A DNA stretch of 64,000 bases from Cordylochernes scorpioides (taxonomy: Eukaryota; Arthropoda; Arachnida; Pseudoscorpiones; Chernetidae), in contig CP092868.1 in the NCBI GenBank assembly GCA_030710605.1, forward strand, positions 33,173,363 to 33,237,362, read 5' to 3'. Of this stretch, positions 53,906-64,000 are shown piece by piece. The number at the start of each line of letters is the position of its first letter. Positions within the stretch are counted from its first letter, which is position 1. The position numbers were made by a program, and so were the translations under genes. Under the pieces are notes generated by a model. That model was not told the origin of the DNA, did not search any database, and saw nothing but the letters and a program-made list of their open reading frames with translations.

Positions 53906-54175
53906 ATGACCAGGCTGGGGAGGCTAGGGACAGGATCTCCGTCAGGGAAAAGGCAGGTTAGGCCGGATTGGGTCCGCGGAGGTCAGGAGGCAGGAAGAAG
54001 GCGGGAGGACTAGAACTTTGCAGCTCTAGTTCTGGCAGTTGGGCAAGACATTGATCTTGCCTCGAAGTCGGCAGAGAGGCCCTTGGCTGAGCAGTTGGCG
54101 CACTTGGCCGTGCGCGGGGCGACTTCTGTTACGCTCCATGAACCTGGTTTACTTAAATAAATTATTATTATTGTG
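53905..54175 (+). mobile_element. SINE-2 copy, right arm
   Basis: Begins after the 115-bp array with GGAGGCTAGGGACAGGATCT. Contains CTTGGCTGAGCAGTTGGCGC, GCGACTTCTGTTACGCTCCA, and ends ACTTAAATAAATTATTATTA. The (ATT)n tail and three copies in the window point to a retroposon. Confidence 0.6.
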
Positions 54176-54740
54176 AACAGAGTAAAATAATAACTTTATT
54201 AATTTTATGTTTTATCATGTTCTCTCTCCTGTAGATGAGCTTTTTAAGCCTGAAAGTTTGAAAAATTTATTAAGATTTCAAAAGAAATTCTTTTCTCTAT
54301 TTGTCTTATATTTTCATCTTAATTATGATATTTATCTACATATTATCAGTGGAAGTTCAAATCATGATATTGCGCTAAACCGATTACGGCTTAATTAGAA
54401 TTTAAAGGTTTAAGATTGGAAATTAGATGGGTGATTGTCTGGAATCTTATGGATTTGTAAGACATATCTATATGCCATTGTGCTTAATTAGCCAATGGGA
54501 TAACAAGAATAAAGCCAGATAAATAAGCTATTGGGTTGTATTTCAGTAAACAGCATTTCTGCTTTTTTGGCAAGTGATATACAGCTATTTGGGCACACCT
54601 CAATGACGAATCCATATTTGCTAAAAGAAACAAAATACCTCCACAAATTATTTTATTTATACATATGTATCTTTCGTTCTTGATATTTTCTTCGGCTCAA
54701 CAATTAAATCTATAATCTAAGTAAAGGACAAACCCGTAAT

Positions 54741-55148
54741 TCTATATACAGTTACGAGCGTCATTCCTCATCGGCCTCTGTCACGGTTTGCTTTTTTTTT
54801 TTTTTTTTGGAATGGCGCCCTCCTATTGGTCGGCTACGATCACGCCACCACTGCCCCCCCCCCCCCCCCACTCGCATTTTCGTTTTTGTAACTATTGTGT
54901 TGGAGCGGGTCGCTCCTTAAATAAATGCATATATTAGTTAATAACCAAAAGGAATCCTCTCTTTCTTTTTCCCAGTAAAAGACGCCTAGGGAAGCCAACA
55001 GTACATAGACAGATAAAGCACATAGGCTATAGTTATTAAACAACATATGCATTTATTTAAGGCGCCAATTTATAATTGTAACAAATAGTATTTGAATAAA
55101 AACATTCAATCGGGTAAAACACGGGCGTTGCCCGGGTCATTCGGCTAG
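54741..55148 (+). mobile_element. Short Helitron, right arm only
   Basis: Starts TCTATATACAGTTACGAGCG and ends ACGGGCGTTGCCCGGGTCAT, TCGGCTAG at 55,148, followed by TT. The hairpin CGGGC-GTT-GCCCG precedes CTAG. The left arm keeps the empty site at about 38,906-38,911. It contains a run of 16 C (54,856-54,871) and a pair of TATGCATTTATTTAAGG-type inverted segments at 54,917 and 55,046. Confidence 0.85.
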
Positions 55149-55274
55149 TTTACATATATGTTGGAATAAAATAAATTAGCATATTATCTATTTCGGCTCA
55201 GCTTCAGTCTGTGACTCTCCCATTGTATCACTCCACATGATACGTTCATCTCTGACTTTACAATTTAATAAAAC

Positions 55275-55360
55275 CAACAAACAATCCAGGGTTAGGTTTC
55301 TTTTACCATTTTCATATATCTAGCCTTCAGGCTAACATGTCCTTCAACAGGAGAACTAGA
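55275..55360 (-). mobile_element. T3-like terminus, right arm
   Basis: Twin of 38,690-38,785: AATCCAGGGTTAGGTTTCTT, ATCTAGCCTTCAGGCTAACA, TGTCCTTCAACAGG. Confidence 0.5.
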
Positions 55361-55689
55361 AGTATGATTTCCAGCCAACTATATACGACATATTTCTCGT
55401 AATACAATATGCAAAGGTATGATGCACTAGCGCGCCATCTGTTATCAAAATTCAAAACTATTTTAAAGGCGTAAGATTCTTTTTGATATTAAATGCAAAG
55501 GTATAAAAGTTTAAAGTGTACAATGTTTCCTTATGCAACTAAACAAAATATTGAGGATAAAAAAACACGATAATTTATTTTTTAAAATAATAGGATACCC
55601 TCTTAATATAGAAATGTTATACTGTTTTTCACTATAAAATTTATTTAATCTTTAAAAATTAGTGATTTAAGAATCCCTTAATACATTTC

Positions 55690-55985
55690 ATGGTAAAACC
55701 TGCATTGCATTGATGATGCTACCAATGATATTCCTTTTATAATCTTATTTGCATATTTATCACTCAATTTATCACATCAAACTGAAAATTACAGAAATAC
55801 TTACATAAATCTATCAGAAACACCAAATTGTTCCTGCGGAGAAACTGAACAAACTGCTCTTCACCTTATCTACGACTGTCCGAACTTTGCACAAATGAGA
55901 CATCGTTTGTTCCCTGATTTAAATCATTTAACTCTCAATAATAAAAAAGGTGATGATGCACTTGACAAAGATAAAGATTAGGTCT
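55690..55985 (+). pseudogene. LINE ORF2 C-terminal relic, right arm
   Basis: Reads NLSETPNCSCGETEQTALHL, IYDCPNFAQMRHRLFPDLNH, LTLNNKKGDDALDKDKD and a stop. A slightly longer and better preserved tail than the left-arm twin at 37,985-38,200. Confidence 0.8.
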
Positions 55986-55989
55986 TATA

Positions 55990-56565
55990 ACCAAGAACAT
56001 TATAAATTTATGACAATGTGAAGGATTTTCTGAAGTCTTAAAATGCCAATGTCTATATAAATGAATATCTTTGTATATCCAAAAATATGAATTTAATTGT
56101 GTATTTCTATTATTTTATTTTGAAAAAAAAAGGAAGAACATACTTATCGCTTTAAAAAGTAAAGTCCTATGCAAAAGGTACATCATTTCATTAAAATATA
56201 TTTTCAAAATCATCTTTTCATTAAATTTTTGGCGCCATCTAAAATAAATCTTTTGGCAGATTTGAACATATGCAAAGTAAATGTTTAATCTCAAAATATT
56301 TTAACTAGATTTAGTTTCTTGTATATTCCTAATTATTTTGAAAATTTGTTCTGATGTTTATTTATTAAATTTTATCTTAATTCAATTTCTGAGTTTTAAA
56401 AAAAGCTGATGTTTGTTCTAAAAATGAAAATTAGCTAACCAAAAGATTGTTGTCATCGCTTCATTGTTGGAAACATATCCCTCTATTTTGTAGCATTGAG
56501 GAGGATTTATAGTTATTGCTCAGCATGGGAGAGAAATAAAACAATATTTAAAAATATTGTTGTGA
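55990..56565. other. No gene recognised
   Basis: AT-rich twin of 37.38-37.98 kb. Confidence 0.45.
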
Positions 56566-56569
56566 TTGA

Positions 56570-59060
56570 TTTCATTGTTTCTTGTCCTTTATTGTCACAC
56601 ACACTTGCACTAAACTCTAATTGTTGTAATTGATTTCGTTGTTTCTTGTCCGTTATTGTCACATACACTTGCACTAAACTCTAATTGTTGTAATTGATTT
56701 CGTTGTTTCTTGTCCGTTATTGTCACATACACTTGCACTAAACTCTAATTGTTGTAATTGATTTCGTTGTTTCTTGTCCGTTATTGTCACATACACTTGC
56801 ACTAAACTCTAATTGTTGTAATTGATTTCGTTGTTTCTTGTCCGTTATTGTCACATACACTTGCACTAAACTCTAATTGTTGTAATTGATTTCGTTGTTT
56901 CTTGTCCGTTATTGTCACATACACTTGCACTAAACTCTAATTGTTGTAATTGATTTCGTTGTTTCTTGTCCGTTATTGTCACATACACTTGCACTAAACT
57001 CTAATTGTTGTAATTGATTTCGTTGTTTCTTGTCCGTTATTGTCACATACACTTGCACTAAACTCTAATTGTTGTAATTGATTTCGTTGTTTCTTGTCCG
57101 TTATTGTCACATACACTTGCACTAAACTCTAATTGTTGTAATTGATTTCGTTGTTTCTTGTCCGTTATTGTCACATACACTTGCACTAAACTCTAATTGT
57201 TGTAATTGATTTCGTTGTTTCTTGTCCGTTATTGTCACACACACTTGCACTAAACTCTAATTGTTGTAATTGATTTCGTTGTTTCTTGTCCGTTATTGTC
57301 ACATACACTTGCACTAAACTCTAATTGTTGTAATTGATTTCGTTGTTTCTTGTCCGTTATTGTCACATACACTTGCACTAAACTCTAATTGTTGTAATTG
57401 ATTTCGTTGTTTCTTGTCCGTTATTGTCACATACACTTGCACTAAACTCTAATTGTTGTAATTGATTTCGTTGTTTCTTGTCCGTTATTGTCACACACAC
57501 TTGCACTAAACTCTAATTGTTGTAATTGATTTCGTTGTTTCTTGTCCGTTATTGTCACACACACTTGCACTAAACTCTAATTGTTGTAATTGATTTCGTT
57601 GTTTCTTGTCCGTTATTGTCACATACACTTGCACTAAACTCTAATTGTTGTAATTGATTTCGTTGTTTCTTGTCCGTTATTGTCACATACACTTGCACTA
57701 AACTCTAATTGTTGTAATTGATTTCGTTGTTTCTTGTCCGTTATTGTCACACACACTTGCACTAAACTCTAATTGTTGTAATTGATTTCGTTGTTTCTTG
57801 TCCGTTATTGTCACATACACTTGCACTAAACTCTAATTGTTGTAATTGATTTCGTTGTTTCTTGTCCGTTATTGTCACATACACTTGCACTAAACTCTAA
57901 TTGTTGTAATTGATTTCGTTGTTTCTTGTCCGTTATTGTCACACACACTTGCACTAAACTCTAATTGTTGTAATTGATTTCGTTGTTTCTTGTCCGTTAT
58001 TGTCACATACACTTGCACTAAACTCTAATTGTTGTAATTGATTTCGTTGTTTCTTGTCCGTTATTGTCACATACACTTGCACTAAACTCTAATTGTTGTA
58101 ATTGATTTCGTTGTTTCTTGTCCGTTATTGTCACACACACTTGCACTAAACTCTAATTGTTGTAATTGATTTCGTTGTTTCTTGTCCGTTATTGTCACAT
58201 ACACTTGCACTAAACTCTAATTGTTGTAATTGATTTCGTTGTTTCTTGTCCGTTATTGTCACACACACTTGCACTAAACTCTAATTGTTGTAATTGATTT
58301 CGTTGTTTCTTGTCCGTTATTGTCACATACACTTGCACTAAACTCTAATTGTTGTAATTGATTTCGTTGTTCTTTGTCCCTTATTGTCACACACACTTGC
58401 ACTAAACTCTTATTGTTGTAATTGATTTCATTGTTCTTTATCCTTTATTGTCACACACACTTGCACTAAACTCTTATTGTTGTAATTGATTTCGTTGTTC
58501 TTTGTCCTTTATTGTCACACACACTTGCACTAAACTCTTATTGTTGTAATTGATTTCGTTGTTCTTTGTCCTTTATTGTCACACACACTTGCACTAAACT
58601 CTTATTGTTGTGATTGATTTCGTTGTTCTTTGTCTTTTATTGTCACACACACTTGCACTAAACTCTTATTGTTGTGATTGATTTCGTTGTTCTTTGTCCT
58701 TTATTGTCACACACACTTGCACTAAACTCATATTGTTGTGATTGATTTCGTTGTTCTTTGTCCTTTATTGTCACACACACTTGCACTAAACTCTTATTGT
58801 TGTAATTGATTTCGTTGTTCTTTGTCCTTTATTGTCACACACACTTGCACTAAACTCATATTGTTGTGATTGATTTCATTGTTTCTTGTCCTTTATTGTC
58901 ACACACACTTGCACTAAACTCATATTGTTGTGATTGATTTCGTTGTTCTTTGTCCTTTATTGTCACACACACTTGCACTAAACTCTTATTGTTGTGATTG
59001 ATTTCATTGTTTCTTGTCCTTTATTGTTACACACACTTTCACTAAACTCACTTCTTATGG
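56570..59060. repeat. Minisatellite, 64-bp units, about 39 copies, right arm
   Basis: Units of exactly 64 bases in the central part: GTTTCTTGTCCGTTATTGTC, ACA(t/c)ACACTTGCACTAAACT, CTAATTGTTGTAATTGATTT, CGTT. Central units (56,640-58,370) are almost identical and carry CCGTTATT, which no left-arm unit has. Outer units (58,370-59,060) carry CCTTTATT as in the left arm. The central block is therefore a recent expansion of one variant. Confidence 0.95.
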
Positions 59061-59099
59061 ATCACATTGTTGTAATTTTGAAAATAGAAAAATCCATAA

Positions 59100-59380
59100 A
59101 TAAATCTTTAATTAAAAAGGCATATATTGGATCAAAATATCATTTATTTTACCAATATTTCAGTTGGCTGAACGCCAACCTTTATCAAGGTGTTATAACA
59201 TTTTAAAGTGTGTTAACAACAAACACAGCGCCACATATTCTGTTGACGTTAGGTGGCGCTGAGTTTGTTGTTGACACACTTTAAAATGTTATAATACCTT
59301 GATAAAGGTTGGCGTTCAGCCAACTGAAATATTGGTAAAATAAATGATATTTTGATCCAATAAATGTCTTTTTAATTAAA
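59100..59380. mobile_element. Long inverted repeat, family T4, right arm
   Basis: Twin of 36,211-36,482, with the same inverted arms around GCGCCACATATTCTGTTGAC. Confidence 0.75.
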
Positions 59381-59384
59381 TTGT

Positions 59385-60590
59385 TGCAATTATTTTGTCG
59401 TTTCTTGTCAGTTATTGTCATACACACTTGCACTAAACTCATATTGTTGTAATTGATTTCTTTGTTTCGTATCCATTATTGTCACACACACTTGCACTAA
59501 ACTCACATCATCTGAATCATGCTGTTGTAATTAATTTCTTTGTTTCTTATCCATTATTGTGTGTCCACTTATACACACACACTAAACTTCTGGATCATAT
59601 TGTTGTAACTGCTTTTTATTTTATTTCAATTTAAAGCGCTATGTCCCCCTAGGGACACTTGTAATGTCATACATGTATGCTTTTACATTTGTCTATACAT
59701 ACATATACAATAATTTTAGGCCGTGAATAGAATAGTTATATGATATAAACAATGAGAAAGAGGGGGGAAAAACGAGAAAAAAGAACTGTGTACAAAAGAA
59801 AGAAGTGTCTGGCAATATGTACAATTGTTGTAGCTGATTTGGTCGTTTCTTGTCAGTTATTTTCACACATTTTAACTAAACTTCCATTTTCTGGTCCTTA
59901 TTAGCAGAAAGGTGTATCCCAGCGTAGAGATTCAACAAATAATATCATTCGTCTACGGTTAAGACGTCTCACTTGTCCATATGATAATTATGCCGTCAAT
60001 TCGACAGAAGGTCTCTTGAGGACTTGAAGAGTTATGGAATACCAAGGATTGACACCGTTAGGTGTAAAGATCATCGAATGAAACATTTGCAGTTCGCTAC
60101 ATAGCACATGTTATTCGTTTCTAAAAGTCCGTAGCAAAAATGGTAAAGCGCTTACCTGCAACTATGGAAGTTAAACGTACATAAGGGTTGCCTTATTGTT
60201 AGAGAGAAAATAAGTTTTACGGGCTACTAACCAAAATGTATGGTTTTCGAACCCAAAGCCTCTCATTGTTAGACAACTTCTCAGAAAGAAGAAAAATTAT
60301 GGTAAAATAATTTCTAACTTGAAAGCGGATTGATCCAGGATTATTGGAGTGGATCCTTAACTGTTGATGAAAACTAGAGTGTCGAACCCTCCAGTAAAAA
60401 CAAGATAACATAGAATGACGGTCAAGTGGAAAGTCAGAATCTATTTATGATTAAACTTGTGTGTTTACTATTTTTATTAACTGAAAGGGTTTATTATTGA
60501 CTGAATTCCTCAGAAAGAGATTGACTATCATAGTTGCAGATTACTACCAAACTAAATGTATGTATAAGGCTATCAAAAATGAGGACTTAT
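59385..60590. other. No gene recognised
   Basis: Twin of 35.1-36.2 kb, starting with a few old minisatellite units. Confidence 0.45.
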
Positions 60591-60663
60591 ATAAGGTATG
60601 TCCCATAATTTCCCGGACTGGGTCCATAAAAAAAAAAAGGTAAGATATTTTTGTTTTTAATTA

Positions 60664-61713
60664 TTAAAACTTTTCAAAGTAATCCCCACTTGCTTCAACG
60701 CACCAGCGCCATCGTTTCTCCCAATTGTCGAAACAGTTTTTATAGGCCCCTTTTGGAATGTTCTTCAATGCCAACAGCGATTTTTCTATTATGACATCCC
60801 TGGTGTAAAAATGTCTTCCTTTTAGAACTGCTTTAAGTTTGGGGAACAGGAAAAAGTCATTTGGTGCGATGTCTGGGGAATAGGGTGGTTGAGGTAGGTT
60901 TTCTGTCCCGTTTTTCGCCAAAAAAACTCGTCACCAAGTGCGCTGTGTGAGGGCGGGCATTGTCATTTATCCAGTCACCATTAGTCCATTTTTCTGGCCT
61001 TTTTTCGAATCTCTTACCTTAGACGGCGAAGAATGCCCAAAGACATTTCCTTAATAACTGTTTGGGCTGCAGGAAGATACTCGTGATGAACAATGCCCTT
61101 GTTATCTAAAAAAGCGACCAGCAACACCTTGTTTCTGGATTTCAATATCCTGGATTTTTTTGGGTCTAGGCTCACCCTGACCTCTCCACTCGGCAGATTG
61201 ACGCTTAGTTTCGGGGTCATAGCCATAGACCCATGTCTCGTCGCCTGTGATTATCTTGTCTTTCCATTCCGGATCCGTTCTTGTCATTTCCAACATGTCC
61301 TCACAGGTTGCAAGCCGACACAGTTTTTGCTCATTAGTGAGGAATCTTGGGATGAATTATGCAGGAGCCTTTTTGAGCTTCAAATTTCCGGTTACGATCC
61401 TTCCAATCGTTGTTTTAGAGATGCCTGTGTCTTGCTCTAGCTCCAGCAAAGTGGTTCGAGGATTTTATTTTATCAAATCGGTGATTTTTTGCACATTTTC
61501 ATCAGTACTTTGAAATTTTGGGCGTCCTTGACGAGTATCATCTTCAATGGAAATTCTGCCAGCTTTAAATCTAGAATGCCATTCAAAAACAGTTGTTCTC
61601 TTTGGGGCGTCATTGGGGAATGCTTTATTAAGCATTTCAATAGTTTCGGTTGCTGATATTTGAATTTTCGCACAAAATTCTATACAAATCCTCTGCTTCA
61701 ATTTTTGTTCCAT
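60664..61713 (-). pseudogene. mariner transposase, inactivated (better N-terminus)
   Basis: Minus strand from ATG at 61,713: MEQKLKQRICIEFCAKIQIS, ATETIEMLNKAFPNDAPKRT, then EWHSRFKAGRISIEDDTRQG. The helix-turn-helix part is open, unlike the left copy, where the start is ACG and W is a stop. The later TAA and the frameshift before the third aspartate block (YSPDIAPNDFFLFPK) are shared with the left copy. It ends at TAA, position 60,664. Confidence 0.92.
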
Positions 61714-61810
61714 CGTAAAATCGCCTCAGTGCAAGGTGTAACCTTTAAATAAATTAGAATGACCATGGCGCGCGCGCACGTACCGCCTCGATATTGGTAC
61801 CACCATGTTA

Positions 61811-62728
61811 AATAATTCAACCATCAGAAACTGTTAAAATTTTGGGAGTTATTTTTAAAAATCATAGACAAAGGAATAAGATTAATTTTGGAACACATGT
61901 TGACAATATAATTATGAAAGCTACGAAACTTAAGAATATATTATTCTCATTATGTGCACGTACTTGGGGCATTGATACTCGGCGTAGATTGATCTTATAT
62001 AAAGCTATGATACGCTCTACAATAAGCTATGCATCAAATATTTGGTTTCCTTTTATCACTGCAGCAAAAAGATCCAAGTTGAATTCTATACAATATCAAA
62101 TTCTTATTAGATGCATTCATGCTTATAGGACTTCATCTTCTTACATCACACATATACTAGCAAAAACCCCTTTACTGTCCGATTATCTTGAATTATTACA
62201 AACAAAGTATAATATGACAAATTCTCTCACAGATCGAACACTCAAAAAACCCCTTCAAAAAGAATTAAACAAACTATATCTGGATCTAAAATTTAAGTTT
62301 TATTTTTCTCAATCTAATGAACTGCTCAAGAAATTCTTTCCAATTGCTGTCCCAAATTTCATTTCTTCTGATAAATTTACTACTTTATTCTTAACTGGCA
62401 AAGGACCCTTCTTAAGTTTCCTATTCAAACTGAATGCTATCAATGATCCAACATGTGAATGCCGCTTAGATGTTGAATCACCAGAGCATCTTCTTTTAAC
62501 TTGCCCTCTGACTAATCAAATTGTATGTAGATACTTTGAAACATTACCAAATTCTCTTTGTGTATATACTCTATCTTATGAGAACTTTGTTAAGTTTAGA
62601 ACTATTTGTACAATAATTTACAAAACAATACTAATCCATCGTGTAAATAATTAATCATATATATGTAAATAATACTAGCACAGCACAATAGTCCTTTGGA
62701 CTTCGTGCTTTTGTAAAAATAAATAAAT
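61811..62728 (+). mobile_element. LINE (Jockey/R1-like) insertion, 5'-truncated, right arm only
   Basis: Interrupts the mariner near its 5' terminal repeat. Flanks read TGTTA before and TGTTG after, a possible short target duplication. Left-arm mariner is continuous here (about 33,878-33,886). Ends CACAATAGTCCTTTGGACTT, CGTGCTTTTGTAAAAATAAA, TAAA. Confidence 0.85.
61826..62654 (+). CDS. LINE reverse transcriptase, C-terminal part
   Basis: The longest believable coding stretch in the window. It reads (P)SETVKILGVIFKNHRQRNK, then ARTWGIDTRRRLILYKAMIR, STISYASNIWF, later TTLFLTGKGPFLSFLFKLNA and CECRLDVESPEHLLLTCPLT, stop at 62,654. KILGVIF, the LY.A.I.S.I.YA...W block and the C-x-C...HLLLxCP tail are the RT thumb and C-terminal parts of Jockey/R1-type LINEs. 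There is no frameshift over about 275 codons, so the insertion is young. Endonuclease and catalytic RT motifs are missing by 5' truncation. Confidence 0.88.
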
Positions 62729-62834
62729 GTTGCCAGATATTTTTTCTATAATAAACAGTCAAATTTATTTACATTTTTCATTTATTTATTTTTTTATGGA
62801 CCCAGTCCGGGAACTTATGGGACATACCTTGTAT

Positions 62835-63165
62835 TTTCAAGAGTGGTGATAATGCGGAACAATGTCCATATATGGCAGTTACCTATAGCTTGGATGGGAG
62901 TTCTGCCTACAGTCCCGACTTAAGCCCTCGTCTCATTTTAGCGTAAAAAATCCAGTCGAGGAGCCGTTTGTTTCTGCTCAAAATCTCGCTCGTTTTGTAG
63001 CTTTTAATAAAAATATGTATCGGAATCCATGATGTAATATTATACCGTAGAAAATTAGGAAAGATACAAATCTGTTCGTAATTACACGGTAATTTTATTT
63101 AAGACACATGAACAAATCAATATTTATAAAATACCAGAAAGGGAGGAAGTTTACATATAGTAACA
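62835..63165. other. Right-arm flank of mariner and LTR-like segment
   Basis: Twin of 33.44-33.78 kb, including the second LTR-like piece (about 63,040-63,170). Confidence 0.4.
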
Positions 63166-63171
63166 AAATAC

Positions 63172-63485
63172 AAGTTAAGGGGATCGGTGGAAGGATGGTC
63201 TAAACCGTTGGGTTTCGACCGCTACGACCTGGGTTCGCTTCCCGCATTGGGCACTTTTTTTTTTTTGATTAAAAAAATGCTCCAATGGCCCCCGATTCTT
63301 GAAAAGTCCAACCCCACCAGCGAGTTCAAGTAACCAAACGGGGCGCTGGCACATTTGTAAGTGCAAAGTCGAACTGCTTTTCACATGTGTAGACATGTGG
63401 TGCACTTACAGTTAAAGCAATCGCCTACTTCTACCCACCATGATTATCATTTCCTGTACAACCTGTACTAGGGATAAGCAAAAAA
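63172..63485 (+). mobile_element. SINE-1 copy, full length
   Basis: The best full copy. Head GGTGGAAGGATGGTCTAAAC (box A region) and GACCTGGGTTCGCTTCCC (box B region). Body ATGCTCCAATGGCCCCCGAT, GGCGCTGGCACATTTGTAAG, TGCAAAGTCGAACTGCTTTT, ATGTGTAGACATGTGGTGCA. End CCTGTACTAGGGATAAGCAA then oligo-A. Confidence 0.88.
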
Positions 63486-63589
63486 TAAAAAATACAAGTT
63501 AATAATCTGTTCACAGAAATTAATAAACATTTTGCTACATAGATTCTGCTTTATGGGAGCTGTGACTCGCAGTTTGTAAATCTTGTTGC

Positions 63590-64000
63590 TACTGACATGG
63601 ATCTGACGTGTTTCTGTCAAGGATTTCCTCGGAGTTTTCGAAGTTTGTCCCTAAGTACCTTTCCGTCTTTTTTTGCAAGTGAAGAGCGGCTTTGTCATCT
63701 AATTGTGTATAGGGACATTGTATTCTTTGAGGGAAATCTTGGCTTTGACGCAGCGGTGGAATCCTGGAGTCAGTCGCTGAAAATGAAGAAAACAGCACCA
63801 ATGGCTTCAAGGTCTTCTCGGCAAGCTTCAGTTTGTCTTCCCTAAATTTACCCAGAATCTCCACCAAATTATCACATATAAAATTAGGAAAGACAAACTT
63901 CAGGATGACACAGCAATTTTATATTTAAGGAAAGAACAAATCAACATTTATAGAAATACCAGAGAGACAATAATAAAGTTTGCATAGTAGCAAAATATCA
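63590..64000. other. Internal part and first LTR-like piece of the TRIM-like element, right arm
   Basis: Twin of 32,981-33,350. Keeps about 430 bases (SINE body and 63,485-63,620) that the left arm lacks. Short frames here have no known motif. Confidence 0.4.

Larger units (their letters stand above)
60593..62830 (-). mobile_element. mariner element interrupted by a LINE, right arm
   Basis: Terminal AAGGTATGTCCCATAATT at 60,593 and its inverse ending at 62,830. Without the LINE at 61,811-62,728 it is about 1.32 kb, matching the left copy. Confidence 0.95.
47003..64000. repeat. Right arm of the giant inverted repeat
   Basis: Reverse complement of about 32,981-45,283. Longer than the left arm because of extra insertions (47,857-48,034; 49,643-50,501; 54,741-55,148; 61,811-62,728), longer tandem arrays and a retained SINE body. 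Runs to the window edge and may continue. Confidence 0.93.

Noticed and set aside
53286..54013. Repeated frames in the 115-bp array on both strands
   Set aside because: Both strands and more than one frame are open because the unit lacks stops. The unit also occurs singly elsewhere with broken frames.
56570..59060. CRISPR-like array, right arm
   Set aside because: Same reason: whole units are repeated, without variable spacers.

Overview
This is an AT-rich, intron- and intergenic-type stretch of a repeat-dense animal genome. It looks like an arthropod, and my best guess is a chelicerate, possibly a spider. The guess rests on canonical eukaryotic tRNA genes, mariner, Helitron, hAT and pogo-type elements, Penelope-like termini, and several LINE reverse-transcriptase tails with CxxC...HxxxxC ends of a kind I associate with spider LINEs. 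It is an inference, not a database result. I found no intact protein-coding host gene. Real cellular genes are limited to three tRNA genes (Glu-TTC, Ile-AAT, Gly-GCC), one degenerate tRNA-like sequence and two weak candidate exons.

Region 1 to about 32,900 is a mosaic of repeats. It holds a 150-bp tandem array (1.2-2.3 kb), tRNA-derived SINEs, a hAT MITE, an RTE-like LINE relic, a mariner relic beside a 100-N gap, a MITE family that has become a tandem satellite (17.6-20.5 kb), a 250-bp satellite (21.5-23.2 kb), a Helitron (25.6-26.4 kb), tRNA-Glu, tRNA-Ile, a solo LTR, and a Penelope-like 5' end with the start of a reading frame.

Region about 32,980 to 64,000 is one huge inverted repeat. 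The left arm (about 32,980-45,283) is the reverse complement of the right arm (47,003-64,000), with about 1.6 kb of unpaired sequence and a 100-N gap between them. The arms share a dead mariner, LINE tails, minisatellites and MITEs. They differ by at least seven clean insertions, several with target-site duplications, and the arrays are longer in the right arm. This is either a real large palindrome or two haplotypes scaffolded head to head at the gap.

The most striking small-scale theme is a set of short retroelement termini, often arranged as inverted pairs and several flanked by 9-17-bp target-site duplications. They carry hammerhead-ribozyme-like cores: CTGANGA, a stem-loop, GAAA, then a tiny palindrome where stem III would be, followed by UH. 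This fits Penelope-like elements and small non-autonomous relatives. One family (12.9, 25.4 and 45.9 kb) also carries a CTCF-like core next to the ribozyme-like terminus.
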